A DNA stretch of 64,000 nt. Origin: CAYSCW01 sp964429795 (GTDB lineage: Bacteria > Acidobacteriota > Aminicenantia > Aminicenantales > Aminicenantaceae). Made by a program: the position numbers and the translations under genes. The notes beneath the pieces are model-generated. The model worked only from the letters and a program-made list of their open reading frames with translations. It had not been told where the DNA came from and did not search any database. Positions 8,916 through 17,648 of this stretch are shown here, one piece after another; the stretch's first letter is position 1; the number at the start of each line of letters is the position of its first letter. The stretch is from NCBI GenBank assembly GCA_964429795.1, contig CAYSCW010000005.1, positions 44,191 through 108,190 of the forward strand, written 5' to 3'.

Positions 8916-9533
8916 ATGGCCAAAAGAAATACGAAAGAACTACCAAAAAATATGGGACGTCGTGATTTTATTCACAAATCGACAATGGCCTGTTGCCTTT
9001 TGAATATCCCCTTCGTAACAAAAGTTCTAGCCAATGATGGGAGCTCAAAAATGATGAAGACAGATGTCAACTCTCTTGAGCTGGTTACATACTGTGGCTT
9101 ATATTGTGGAGCGTGCGATATCTATCAAAAGAGAATTTCCCGATCAGGCAATGATTTGAAAAAAGTGCTCGATGCCCTTGATTTCAGCTCTTTTTCTAAC
9201 CAGGTGCCAGGTCTTGAAGACTATGACACCTTTTACAAAGTCCTCAATACGCTCATCACATTATTTGGGCAATGTCCAGCCTGCCAGAAAGGGGGCGGAC
9301 CTCCCCAATGTCCGATAAGGGATTGCTGCCGAGAAAAGGGTTATAAAACCTGTGCCGAATGTTCTTTTTTCCCCTGCGAAAAAGTAAAATTTATCGTAGA
9401 CAGTTACCCTCCTGTAAAAGACAATATACTTCAAATCAGGGAAATCGGATTAGAGAAATGGAGCCAGAAAGAGCAGGAAAAAGTAAATAAGGGATTTCGA
9501 TATAGCGATATTTTGGAGAAAAGCAAAAGCTGA
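8916..9533 (+). CDS. DUF3795 cysteine-rich protein with Tat-like signal
   Basis: Protein of 205 residues with a strong ribosome site (GAGGAGGTGA) just before the ATG. The first 45 residues carry a twin-arginine motif (GRRDFIHKS) and a hydrophobic stretch, like a Tat signal. The DUF3795 domain follows: CGLYCGACDIY, a central C..C...CP segment, CPIRDCCREKGYKTCAECSFFPCEK, and a short helical tail. The ordered cysteine pairs suggest a metal or iron-sulfur centre. Most DUF3795 proteins I know are cytosolic and lack a signal. A folded metalloprotein exported by Tat would fit the signal, but the function is unknown. Confidence 0.8.
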   Translation: MAKRNTKELPKNMGRRDFIHKSTMACCLLNIPFVTKVLANDGSSKMMKTDVNSLELVTYCGLYCGACDIYQKRISRSGNDLKKVLDALDFSSFSNQVPGLEDYDTFYKVLNTLITLFGQCPACQKGGGPPQCPIRDCCREKGYKTCAECSFFPCEKVKFIVDSYPPVKDNILQIREIGLEKWSQKEQEKVNKGFRYSDILEKSKS

Positions 9534-9602
9534 TTATAGATCTCCAGCCAGTTCTATGGACATAGAAGTTGCTCGCATTCCATTTACAGACCTTAAAATA
9601 CT

Positions 9603-10388
9603 TTACTTCTCTTTGGGTATGTAAGAAAGGTCTGGACGAAACCAGCCTGTTTTATACTCATATTTCCTGCACAGGGCTACTGTTCTATTCCATAATTCCA
9701 TGACTTTTTCTTCCCCTAATTTTTTAGTATTAATTTCATCTTGGTTCCAAAAGTCAGCAGCATTCTTCATGCGCATTGTCCAAAAATAAAGGGGCATATC
9801 TGTGCCGATATCACCAACAAATGTATTCCATCCATCAGGCCTATTAATACTTTTATCCAAGGCTGCAAATTCCTTGCAAATTTTTTCAAATTCTTTCTCC
9901 ATGCCAGGCAGTAGGTAACAAAAACCCCAGTACATGAAATTTGCTTCCTCAGGTTTTAGTCTCGGACTTTCTGGAGTATAGGACAGGTCGGGCCTGTGAC
10001 GAAACATACCATATTTGGCATATTCATATGTGCTCTGATAGTTCTTCATCAAGGCTTGCAACTGTTCAATTGGCAATTTTTTCACAACTTCGCCCCAAGC
10101 TTTGAATATGTTTTCTGTCTCTGATAGGTTTTCCACTGGAAAGACGTAATAATAATGAAAGTCATCAGTATTGTATGAATACCATGGATATGAATATTTG
10201 TGCTCTGAAGAGAGGTCTACCATTTCCTTTATGGCCGCTTCATGTACACTGAGCATCGACGGCTTGACTACGACTTCTTCAACAAAATAGAGCTGACTTT
10301 TCTGTTCCTCAGCCTGAGCCAAGATGGTAAGAGTACAGAGACTAGCCATAAGGCCCACAATCAAAACGATTGAAATTTTTCCTCTCAT
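9603..10388 (-). CDS. Secreted protein of two similar halves, function unknown
   Basis: 261 residues with a good AAGGAGGG ribosome site and a signal peptide (about residues 1-27, ending LAQA-EE). The mature part seems to consist of two related modules of about 115 residues. Each has a YxWxF/Y core and each ends in the same phrase, FRHRPDLSYTP in the middle and WFRPDLSYIP at the C-terminus. The compact alpha/beta look and the aromatic-rich strands recall dimeric ferredoxin-like (NIPSNAP/ABM-type) folds, but this is only an impression. It is transcribed divergently from the fucosidase. I do not recognise a named family. Confidence 0.7.
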   Translation of the reverse strand: MRGKISIVLIVGLMASLCTLTILAQAEEQKSQLYFVEEVVVKPSMLSVHEAAIKEMVDLSSEHKYSYPWYSYNTDDFHYYYVFPVENLSETENIFKAWGEVVKKLPIEQLQALMKNYQSTYEYAKYGMFRHRPDLSYTPESPRLKPEEANFMYWGFCYLLPGMEKEFEKICKEFAALDKSINRPDGWNTFVGDIGTDMPLYFWTMRMKNAADFWNQDEINTKKLGEEKVMELWNRTVALCRKYEYKTGWFRPDLSYIPKEK

Positions 10389-10689
10389 AAATCCCTCCTT
10401 TTTTTATTTAATAGATATGGGGATCAAATTCTGCTTCCTTAATTAATTTAAGCGAAAATTCTTCCCCTTTAATGGATTCATGTTGTCCTCCAATTTTGGT
10501 TCTCTGATTTATATCACAAAGGGAAAGGTGATTCAATGAGACAGAGTCGTTCATAGGATTGACATAAATTTTTTTGGGTGATAAAAGCTGTTTATCAGGA
10601 AGTGTGGTCTGCGCTGCGTTTTCGGCAGATAGTATTAGTCAAAAAGAGGAAATAAAGCTGCCTATGTATTCGAGTAACGGGGAATTAAA
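10389..10689. other. Divergent intergenic region
   Basis: About 300 AT-rich bases between the divergent genes at 10388 (minus) and 10690 (plus). It contains the fucosidase promoter candidate described separately. No coding relic or RNA gene was recognised. Confidence 0.4.
10559..10587 (+). promoter_or_regulatory. Possible promoter of the alpha-L-fucosidase gene
   Basis: TTGACA (10559-10564), 17-base spacer, TAAAAG (10582-10587), giving a leader of roughly 95 bases. The -35 is perfect and the -10 is weak. Confidence 0.45.
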
Positions 10690-12159
10690 ATGACAAAGAA
10701 TAGTTTTATAAAGGGATTTATTCCTGTGGGGATTGTTCTCCTTCTGATTGCCGGGATGGGTTCCTCTACAGGCAAAAGAGAACAGTTCACTAAAGCGGAA
10801 ATCGAAAAAGAGAAAGCCGCAGCAGAAACACAGGAGCAGCGGGACAGTCGTATGGCCTGGTGGCGAGATGCCCGCTTTGGAATGTTTATCCATTGGGGTC
10901 TGTATGCTGTACCAGCTGGAGAATGGAAGGAAGAGACAGATCATGCCGAATGGATCCTCGAGACGGCCCAGATTCCGGTGGAGGAATACGAAAAGTTCAC
11001 TGCTCAGTTCAACCCGATAAAGTTTGATGCAAAGGAGTGGGTCAAAATCGCCAAAGAGGCAGGGATGAAGTATATCGTCATCACCAGCAAACACCATGAC
11101 GGATTCTGCCTTTTTAACTCCCAGCTTACCGATTACGATGTGGTGGATGCCACGCCGTTCAAACGGGATATTCTGAAGGAACTTTCGGAGGAATGTCACA
11201 GACAGGGGATCAAGATCTGTTGGTACCACTCGATCATGGACTGGCATCACCCTGATTACCTGCCGCGCCGCAATTGGGAAAAACGCTCTTCTGAGGGCGC
11301 AGACTATGACCGGTATGTCGAACACTTAAAGAGCCAGGTCAGGGAACTCCTGACCAATTACGGGGAAATCGGGGTGATGTGGTTTGACGGAGAGTGGGAG
11401 GAAACCTGGAGCAGGGAGAGGGGCTTTGACCTCTATAATTACGTCCGCTCCCTCCAGCCTAACATCATCATCAATAACCGCGTAGGCAAAGGTCGCGCGG
11501 GCATGACCGGAACCTATGATCCAAAAACGGCCGCAGGGGACTTTGGTACGCCCGAGCAGGAAATTCCAGCCACAGGACTTGGGTACGATTGGGAAACCTG
11601 CATGACTATGAACGACCACTGGGGCTACAACAAACACGACAACAACTGGAAATCCACAGAAGATCTGATCCGCAAACTGGTGGATATCGCCAGCAAGGGA
11701 GGGAACTTTCTGCTGAACGTCGGCCCTACTGCCGAGGGTCTGTTTCCTCAGCCGAACATGGAGAGGTTGAGAGCCATAGGTGAATGGATGAGAGTGAACG
11801 GGGAGAGCATCTATGGCACCACGGCCAGCCTTTTTGGAAAGCTGGAATGGGGACGGAGCACCACTAAAGGGAAGAAATTGTTTCTGCATGTTTTTGACTG
11901 GCCAGAGGATGGGAAGCTTTCTGTGCCAGGCCTGATCAGCAAAGCTGAGACAGCCTATCTGCTGGCTAATCCTTACACCACTCTGGATGTGAATTACCAG
12001 GGAGGCTCGGCTTTCATCTCTTTGCCTGAAAAAGTCCCAGACCCGGTGGTCTCGGTCGTTGTGCTGGAATTCGAACAGAAGCCCGAAGTTGTCCAGTCTT
12101 TCTGGAATAACGCTGACAGATCAATCCGCAGTAGGCGATCTCTTTATCCATCTGTTTAA
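10690..12159 (+). CDS. Alpha-L-fucosidase, GH29
   Basis: Retaining glycoside hydrolase that removes alpha-L-fucose from glycans, probably in the periplasm or outside the cell. 489 residues. The N-terminal hydrophobic segment (residues 9-24) is a signal peptide or anchor. A charged helix follows, then the GH29 barrel starting WWRDARFGMFIHWG. The nucleophile is Asp233 in VMWFDGEW. Other hallmarks are SKHHDGFCLF, CWYHSIMDWHHPDY and NFLLNVGP. A C-terminal beta domain (from about 400) ends normally. Weak GGGGA upstream of the start. It is the only intact carbohydrate hydrolase in this part; the GH113 gene nearby is broken. Confidence 0.92.
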   Translation: MTKNSFIKGFIPVGIVLLLIAGMGSSTGKREQFTKAEIEKEKAAAETQEQRDSRMAWWRDARFGMFIHWGLYAVPAGEWKEETDHAEWILETAQIPVEEYEKFTAQFNPIKFDAKEWVKIAKEAGMKYIVITSKHHDGFCLFNSQLTDYDVVDATPFKRDILKELSEECHRQGIKICWYHSIMDWHHPDYLPRRNWEKRSSEGADYDRYVEHLKSQVRELLTNYGEIGVMWFDGEWEETWSRERGFDLYNYVRSLQPNIIINNRVGKGRAGMTGTYDPKTAAGDFGTPEQEIPATGLGYDWETCMTMNDHWGYNKHDNNWKSTEDLIRKLVDIASKGGNFLLNVGPTAEGLFPQPNMERLRAIGEWMRVNGESIYGTTASLFGKLEWGRSTTKGKKLFLHVFDWPEDGKLSVPGLISKAETAYLLANPYTTLDVNYQGGSAFISLPEKVPDPVVSVVVLEFEQKPEVVQSFWNNADRSIRSRRSLYPSV

Positions 12160-12730
12160 ATACAGGAAATTTCTCTTCGAGTATGTAATTTTTTTCTCCA
12201 TCTCACCCCTGCGGGCTCAATTCTACAAAGTCTACGGCTATCAGCCTGCTGAAGCAGGAGAGATAGAGTTTTCTCTGTGGAACTCCTACATTCCTTCAAG
12301 CGACGCTGCCTATGCTTTTTTTGAAAAGGGGAGCAGACCTGTCGATATCGCGATATATCTCGAATACATCATCAACAATAAGGATTATAAAGATTATGAA
12401 GAGCTTGAGATGCGATTGATTCTGGAGAAGGACGTAGGAGCATTCACCATAGATTTTAATCCTAGTGCCTTTATCGATTCAGATGGCCATTTTACCTATG
12501 GCCAATGGTATGCCACTAAAGACATTGAAAACAGACTCAGGCCCCTCGAAGAAAGGATAGAGCGCTATCATTGGACAGTACCTGAAAAATTCTTTGGGAA
12601 AGCGGTCATCTTGCGGGCTGTTCTCAATTACAGAAGAATGCCCGATTCCTATGCCAAATATCTGGGAATACCCACGAGACCGACCATTGAAGTCAGCAGA
12701 GATGAAAGAGTGCTGAAGATATCAGAATAG
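12059..12730 (+). CDS. Protein of unknown function, probably 5'-truncated
   Basis: Open frame of 223 codons overlapping the fucosidase 3' end by about 100 bases. The first 55 codons are an alternate-frame reading of the fucosidase end and are unlikely to be real. Convincing protein begins near 12210 (AQFYKVYGYQPAEAGEIEFS) and runs to a well-formed end with DSYAKYLGIPTRPTIEV. It contains an EFSLWNSYIPSSDAAYAFF segment and no cysteines after that point. No ATG, GTG or TTG with a ribosome site precedes the good part, so this looks like the C-terminal domain of a larger protein whose 5' end has been lost. I do not recognise the family. Confidence 0.45.
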   Translation: MCWNSNRSPKLSSLSGITLTDQSAVGDLFIHLFKYRKFLFEYVIFFSISPLRAQFYKVYGYQPAEAGEIEFSLWNSYIPSSDAAYAFFEKGSRPVDIAIYLEYIINNKDYKDYEELEMRLILEKDVGAFTIDFNPSAFIDSDGHFTYGQWYATKDIENRLRPLEERIERYHWTVPEKFFGKAVILRAVLNYRRMPDSYAKYLGIPTRPTIEVSRDERVLKISE

Positions 12731-12802
12731 CGATTTAACTTCTGTCTCTTAATCTGTCTGAGATTCGAGTGGTTTTCATTGTTTCTCCTTTACAACAAAG
12801 TT

Positions 12803-13490
12803 TTAACGCTTTTTCTGCCCTTTCTTGGAAGAGAGTTGGCAATACCATCTTTTCAATACCATCTCTGCCGGTTTGCCTTGAGGTGTGTAACCTTTATCAA
12901 GGACTCCTCCTCGGCGTGGATCAGGCTCCCAGTTCCACCAGTATATCCCTCCAAGCAGAGGTAAATTCTGACTTGGTCAATTCAAGGAATTCGCAGCCAA
13001 TGGAAAGGATTTCGACTTCCTCTTCTTTAGCAAGTTCTGCATAGGCCTTAATCATTTTTCTGTAATTCTCGAACCATAGCCTGGAATTTGTGGGTTGGAA
13101 TGTACCGCGCCAGTCACCGTTTTGAGCATCCACGTGGGGCTTGAGCATGAGTTTGAGGCCGCGGCTGTGAGCCTGACGGATGGCGTGTCTGAGGCATTCA
13201 TCCTTTGCTGTATTTCCTTCGTATTCAGGGAATATCTCATGGGAATACCTGTCTCGTTGATACCAGGTGGGAACGAGTTGAATCCACTCTGTACAGGTGT
13301 TTTGGGCGAGTAGCCTGAGGGATTCGTCTGAATCCGATGAGCAGTACTCCTCAGAAAGCCAGGTGGGGAAGGCCATTCCTTTCTGGAAGTGAAGAGTATC
13401 TTGAGCTATAGAATGGAGAGAAAAGGATGAAGCCATAATTAATACAATAAGCAGAACGATCCTAAAAAGCAGTCGCTTTCTGACAACCAT
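12803..13490 (-). pseudogene. GH113-type glycoside hydrolase with internal deletion
   Basis: From 13490 the minus strand reads a signal peptide and the N-terminal half of a GH113 (endo-beta-mannanase type) barrel: QKGMAFPTWLSEEY, WIQLVPTWYQ, LKLMLKPHVD and IGCEFLEL with the presumed acid/base Glu. This frame stops at about 12921. In another frame, from about 12958 downward, the expected end of the same family appears: LLGGIYWWNWEPDP, then GYTPQGKPAEMVLKRW, stopping at 12803. Roughly 100 residues with the nucleophile are missing and the parts are out of frame. The gene is therefore dead. The family call is by motif recognition. Confidence 0.8.
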
Positions 13491-13727
13491 TTAAAGCTCC
13501 TTTTTCGGAACCAGATTATACATATGATTTGCCAAAGCGGAAATCCTATATCTAAATTAGACGCTTTTTTGTTTTATTCTCTCTTTTCCTGTTTCTTGCC
13601 CTTGGTAGAAGAGGTTAGCGATCTGACATGGATATTTTTTTCAATTTTGCTGTTTGGTAGTCGACTAAAGGGTTGAAGAAAAAGGTTTGCATTGGTGAAA
13701 AGAAATATATCAGGGAAGAGAGGATTT

Positions 13728-14120
13728 ATGATGAATCAACTGAAAGTGCTGGTGGTTGAAGACGAAAACATCATCGCTATGGACATCCAGTACACGCTTA
13801 GACGTTTTGGATTCAATGTCTGTGGTGTTGTATCTACTGGCGAAGAGTCCATAGAGAGTGCATTCAGGACAAATCCCGACCTCATCCTGATGGATATCAA
13901 ACTCAGAGGTAAGATGGACGGCATCTATGCAGCCAAGCAAATTCAGTCCAAGTTCAATATCCCTGTAATCTATCTGACGGCCTATGGAGATGAGAGCACG
14001 CTGAACCGGGTGGATAGGACCAAGCCTTTCGGTTACATCAATAAGCCTTTTGAAGAAACAGAGCTTCAGTCTGAAATTGCACATCTTCTCGATTCTGGCA
14101 GAAGTTGCCAATACAACTGA
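13728..14120 (+). CDS. Stand-alone response-regulator receiver protein
   Basis: CheY-like receiver of 130 residues with no output domain. I chose the ATG at 13728 because AGAGAGGA precedes it by a normal distance; the frame is open to a TTG at 13692. The acidic pocket is Glu11-Asp12, the phospho-acceptor is Asp56 (LILMDIKL), the switch Thr is Thr84 (YLTAY), and the conserved Lys is Lys106 (NKPF). The IIAMDIQYTL and GKMDGIYAAKQI segments are typical of receivers paired with PAS-containing histidine kinases. No kinase is adjacent, so the partner is encoded elsewhere. Confidence 0.9.
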   Translation: MMNQLKVLVVEDENIIAMDIQYTLRRFGFNVCGVVSTGEESIESAFRTNPDLILMDIKLRGKMDGIYAAKQIQSKFNIPVIYLTAYGDESTLNRVDRTKPFGYINKPFEETELQSEIAHLLDSGRSCQYN

Positions 14121-14242
14121 ATCCCGCCTCATTAGATAGTCCTTAAAAAATCCTGAAATTTTGATCTGCATTACTGAACACTTTTCTGTGAGTCTCTTCT
14201 AATTTCCCCCCATTCTCGCCAAAGATCCTCCCACCCTCCTTC

Positions 14243-14275
14243 ATGGGCTTCGGATAGACAGGAACCGCCGCCTCA
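14243..14275. repeat. 33-base dispersed repeat, copy A
   Basis: Matches 43218-43250 at 31 of 33 bases in the same orientation. In both copies the minus strand can be read as AAVPV(Y/H)PKP. It lies in the 221-base spacer before the radical SAM gene, which holds no other recognisable gene. Confidence 0.6.
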
Positions 14276-14341
14276 TAAAAAATGCAGGTTAATTGAAAAA
14301 GAAATCTGTCTTTGATATAAGGTTGACAGGTAGATGCCATT

Positions 14342-15655
14342 ATGAGCGGTAAATACGGTTCAAATTCATTAAAGATCAGGCCTTCTCCCATTTCCGGAGT
14401 CCGGTATTCTTCTTTCCAGGACCTCTCTGCTCTTGATGCGGTGAAAATGCCGACCAGGCCCCTGATCTCGGGAGAAAACTATACAGAAGAGCAGGCTTTG
14501 ATCATTCATCTCACCATCACGGGGAGGTGTTATGCCCGTTGTAAAGATTGCGTCAACAGCGCCGTGACCATGGGTTGTGATGGGCCGCGAAATTCAGTGA
14601 TTGCCGCTGAAGAGGCTGTGCCTGAGCGCGATTCGACAATCATCAGAAAACTGGCTGCACGCCACTCTGAACCTATTATCACGGTCTGTTTTTATGGAGG
14701 AGAGCCCTTTCTCAAGACGGATTTGATGGAAAGAGTCTGGAGAATTCTCAAGTTGGCTGATAAATCAAATAGATTCCGGTTTATGGTTTACACAAACGGA
14801 GAGATGTTGATCGATGCTTTAAAGCGTTACCCAAAGTTCATGAAAGATATGTGGCTCTACTCGGTATCCATAGACGGAGATGAAGAGCAGCACAACAGAA
14901 TAAGGCTGGGCACGCTCTTAAGCAATATAAAAAATAATTTAAAAATGCTTTCTGCTTCCTGCAAAGGATATCTGCTTTACTGGTCAACTCTGAGAGAAGA
15001 GCAATCCTTGTCCAATTGTTTCCAAGAATTCATGAGACTATACAGAGAGGGATTGGTCCATCATTTTTTCTGGCATTGGGCTGAAAATAGGAAGCCCATG
15101 GATGATTTTGCCGGATTTGTTTCCAGGTATGGCCGGGAGTTGGAGCAGCTAATGGATGTTTATGTCCAGAAAATCTCTGCAGGCGAGATTCTGCCCATAG
15201 CGCACATCAATGAGCTCATTTTGTATCTGTTGACCGCCAAGGAGAGAGGACATTCGGCATGTGGAGTGGAATTGGCCAAAAACTATGATATTGTCTCGGG
15301 AAAAGTCTTCCCTTGTGCCGACCTGCCTTCTTGTCAGTCTATCGGGGAATTGGATAGAGAGGGGAACCTGGCCATCAAAGAATACGACCTTTCGTCTCTG
15401 GTGGGATACAAAAACTGGTTGGGCTGTTATCAGTGTGGGGTGAGCCCTTACTGCGGGGGAAGATGCCCTGTACAGATTCAGGCTGGGTCCCTGGAAAGAG
15501 CTTACCAGTATTGTCAACTGATGAGGCTGCACGTGGGAGTGGTTCAACAGCGCATAGATGATATACACCAGGCGCTGGTAAGAAACGGGATCATGTTGCA
15601 GGAAATTTACGATAAATCGGCATTTCTATCCAGATACACGGATGTCGTTCCTTAG
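14342..15655 (+). CDS. Radical SAM/SPASM-domain enzyme
   Basis: 437 residues. An N-terminal extension of about 50 residues is followed by the radical SAM core. The cluster-binding CxxxCxxC is Cys63, Cys67 and Cys70 (CYARCKDC). The GGEP motif is present as FYGGEPFLK and the SVSIDG strand is typical. The C-terminal SPASM region is rich in cysteines (CGVE, VFPCADLPSC, GCYQCGVSPYCGGRCP), indicating auxiliary Fe-S clusters as in anaerobic sulfatase-maturase and RiPP-maturase families. No precursor peptide or sulfatase is visible nearby. It lies 64 bases upstream of the dehydrogenase, which has its own promoter, so it may be a separate transcript. The ribosome site is weak. Confidence 0.88.
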   Translation: MSGKYGSNSLKIRPSPISGVRYSSFQDLSALDAVKMPTRPLISGENYTEEQALIIHLTITGRCYARCKDCVNSAVTMGCDGPRNSVIAAEEAVPERDSTIIRKLAARHSEPIITVCFYGGEPFLKTDLMERVWRILKLADKSNRFRFMVYTNGEMLIDALKRYPKFMKDMWLYSVSIDGDEEQHNRIRLGTLLSNIKNNLKMLSASCKGYLLYWSTLREEQSLSNCFQEFMRLYREGLVHHFFWHWAENRKPMDDFAGFVSRYGRELEQLMDVYVQKISAGEILPIAHINELILYLLTAKERGHSACGVELAKNYDIVSGKVFPCADLPSCQSIGELDREGNLAIKEYDLSSLVGYKNWLGCYQCGVSPYCGGRCPVQIQAGSLERAYQYCQLMRLHVGVVQQRIDDIHQALVRNGIMLQEIYDKSAFLSRYTDVVP

Positions 15656-15660
15656 TTAAC

Positions 15661-15689
15661 TTGACATTTCCCTGGGGAGTTTATACATA
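15661..15689 (+). promoter_or_regulatory. Probable promoter of the dehydrogenase-aldolase-nusG block
   Basis: TTGACA (15661-15666), 17-base spacer, TACATA (15684-15689), starting a few bases after the radical SAM stop codon and about 30 bases before the dehydrogenase start. Confidence 0.6.
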
Positions 15690-15719
15690 ATACTTGGAAA
15701 TAAAAGAAAAAGAACGGCA

Positions 15720-16748
15720 ATGCGCATAGCTATGTATTATCGCAACAACGACATCAGAATAGAAGAAATGCCTATGCCTCGCATCGGATCTGGCGAGCTG
15801 CTGATGAGAGTGGAAGCCAGCGGAATCTGCGGAAGTGACATCCTGGAATGGTATCGCCTGAAGAAGGCTCCGCTTGTGTTGGGACATGAAGTAGCGGGAG
15901 AGGTGATCAAGGTCGGAACGGGCGTTTCCAGGTACAAGGTGGGAGACCGGATTGTGGCTGCCCATCATGTGCCCTGCAACGCTTGTTATTACTGTCTCAC
16001 CGGGCATCATACCGCATGCGAAATGCTGCGACAGACAAATTTTGACCCTGGAGGCTTTTCAGAATACATCCGGCTTCCCGCTATCAACGTGGACAGAGGA
16101 GTCTTCCCCATCTCAGATGATTTATCTTACCAAGAGGCGACCTTCCATGAACCCCTGGGGTGCGTGCTCAGAGCACACCGCATAGCCAGATTGAGGCCCG
16201 GACAGAGTGTGCTTGTTCTCGGGTGCGGGATTGCAGGCTTGCTGAACGTTTCTCTGGCTAAAGCTTCGGGCGCAGCGTTGATCATGGCAGTCGACCCTGT
16301 CCCGTTTAGACTCCAGGCCGCCGAGCGGTTTGGTGCAGATAAAGTCCTCAAGCCGTCGGAGAATATTGAGGAGAGTTTTCGCCAGATAAATAGCGGCCGA
16401 TTGGCTGATCTTGTCCTTGTCTGCACAGGTGCTGGTGACGCTTTTCTCCAGGCACTCCGATCAGTCGAAAGGGGCGGGACTGTTCTTTTTTTTGCCCCAT
16501 CTGATCCAGGATTAACGATTCCTTTGCCCATAAACGACCTCTTTTTTCGAAACGACATAACTTTAACCACATCTTACGGGGCCAGCCCTTATGACTCATG
16601 TGTGGCCTTGGAGCTTATTCGTTCATCTCGGGTTAAAGTCAGGGATATGATCACCCATTGGTTTCCACTCGAAGAGACCCAAAAAGGTTTCGAGATTGTG
16701 GCCAGAGCCACGGATTCCTTGAAAGTGATGATCGAGCCTCAAAAATAA
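15720..16748 (+). CDS. Zinc-dependent medium-chain dehydrogenase
   Basis: 342-residue member of the MDR (alcohol/sorbitol/threonine dehydrogenase) superfamily. The catalytic-zinc ligands are in GICGSDI (Cys), LGHEVAGE (His-Glu) and the distal HEP motif. The structural-zinc site is complete with four cysteines (CNACYYCLTGHHTAC). The NAD(P)-binding Rossmann motif is VLVLGCGIAGLLN. The HEPLG and polyol-dehydrogenase-like features suggest a sugar or cyclitol hydroxyl as substrate. It is followed after 30 bases by an LsrF-like aldolase, so the two probably act in sequence. Confidence 0.9.
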   Translation: MRIAMYYRNNDIRIEEMPMPRIGSGELLMRVEASGICGSDILEWYRLKKAPLVLGHEVAGEVIKVGTGVSRYKVGDRIVAAHHVPCNACYYCLTGHHTACEMLRQTNFDPGGFSEYIRLPAINVDRGVFPISDDLSYQEATFHEPLGCVLRAHRIARLRPGQSVLVLGCGIAGLLNVSLAKASGAALIMAVDPVPFRLQAAERFGADKVLKPSENIEESFRQINSGRLADLVLVCTGAGDAFLQALRSVERGGTVLFFAPSDPGLTIPLPINDLFFRNDITLTTSYGASPYDSCVALELIRSSRVKVRDMITHWFPLEETQKGFEIVARATDSLKVMIEPQK

Positions 16749-16778
16749 AAATTTTGTATAACCAAGAGGAGGAAAAAT

Positions 16779-17573
16779 ATGGACTGGGGTATGAAAAACC
16801 GGTTATCACGGATAATCAAGCCTGAGACAGGCCATACAGTGATGCTGGCTGTTGACCATGGATATTTCTTAGGCCCCATCACCAGGCTGGAGAATGCAAG
16901 AAAGACCATAGAGCCTCTTTTGCCTTACGCCGATGCCTTGATGCTCACCAGGGGCATCCTCCGGACTTCAGTGGACCCTGAAAATTCCATCCCTGTGGTA
17001 CTCAGAGTATCAGGAGGGACCAGTATCATCGGAGAGGACCTTTCCAATGAAGAAATCACAACTTCCATGGAGGAAGCTATCCGTTTGAATGTGGCGGCTG
17101 TGGCGCTTTCCATTTTCGTGGGAACCGAGCATGAACGCCAAACTCTGGTCAATCTCTCTGCTCTTGTGGACAGAGGGATGGAATATGGAATCCCGGTTCT
17201 TGCCGTTACCGCGGTGGGTAAAGAGCTGGGAAAGAGAGATGTCCGATTCCTTTCTCTTTCCTGTCGCATCGCAGCAGAGCTGGGAGCCAGCTTCGTCAAG
17301 ACCTATTATTGTGATGAGTTTGAGAAAGTAGTGGAGGCCTGTCCGGTTCCCCTGGTTATCGCAGGAGGCCCCAAACTCGACACTGAGCTGGACGCCATGA
17401 AACTGGCCTTTGACGCTATTCAAAAAGGAGCTACAGGAGTGGATATGGGACGCAATATCTGGCAGTCAGAATTCCCTGTGGCCATGATAAAAGCAATCAG
17501 ATCCGTTGTCCACGACGGAGCCTCCCCTGAAGAAGCCATGGAAGTATTTAAGAAGAGTAAAAAAGAAGATTAA
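16779..17573 (+). CDS. LsrF-like class I aldolase/thiolase
   Basis: 264-residue TIM-barrel enzyme of the DeoC/FbaB-like class I family. Its start MDWGMKNRLSRIIKPETGHTVMLAVDHGYF closely resembles LsrF (the phospho-AI-2 breakdown thiolase) and archaeal ADH-synthase-type aldolases. The Schiff-base lysine is Lys174 in FVKTYY. Asp26 in AVDHG and the C-terminal GGPK and GRNIWQ phosphate-binding motifs are present. Strong ribosome site AGAGGAGGA. No lsr transport genes, LsrK or LsrG are nearby, so AI-2 processing is unlikely. Position between a dehydrogenase and aminotransferase/GlmS genes favours carbon-carbon bond chemistry on a sugar phosphate. Confidence 0.85.
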   Translation: MDWGMKNRLSRIIKPETGHTVMLAVDHGYFLGPITRLENARKTIEPLLPYADALMLTRGILRTSVDPENSIPVVLRVSGGTSIIGEDLSNEEITTSMEEAIRLNVAAVALSIFVGTEHERQTLVNLSALVDRGMEYGIPVLAVTAVGKELGKRDVRFLSLSCRIAAELGASFVKTYYCDEFEKVVEACPVPLVIAGGPKLDTELDAMKLAFDAIQKGATGVDMGRNIWQSEFPVAMIKAIRSVVHDGASPEEAMEVFKKSKKED

Positions 17574-17598
17574 GAGGGCAACAATCGTTCTTTCAATC

Positions 17599-17628
17599 TC
17601 TCGAAATGAGAAGAAAATTAATTCGAGA
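17599..17628 (+). other. RNA hairpin in the leader of the nusG paralogue
   Basis: TCTCGAA (17599-17605) pairs perfectly with TTCGAGA (17622-17628) around a 16-base purine-rich loop, a few bases before the GGGGATG ribosome site. There is no T-run, so it is not a terminator. It could be a loading signal for the NusG-like protein or a translational control element. Confidence 0.35.
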
Positions 17629-17648
17629 AAAGGGGATGTGATAAGACA

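Noticed and set aside
14121..14341. Ribosomal peptide precursor for the radical SAM/SPASM enzyme
   Set aside because: No short plus-strand open frame with a ribosome site exists in the flanking spacers.
16779..17573. AI-2 (lsr) quorum-signal degradation
   Set aside because: Only the LsrF-like aldolase is present; no lsrACDB, lsrK, lsrR or lsrG genes are nearby, so the name would mislead.
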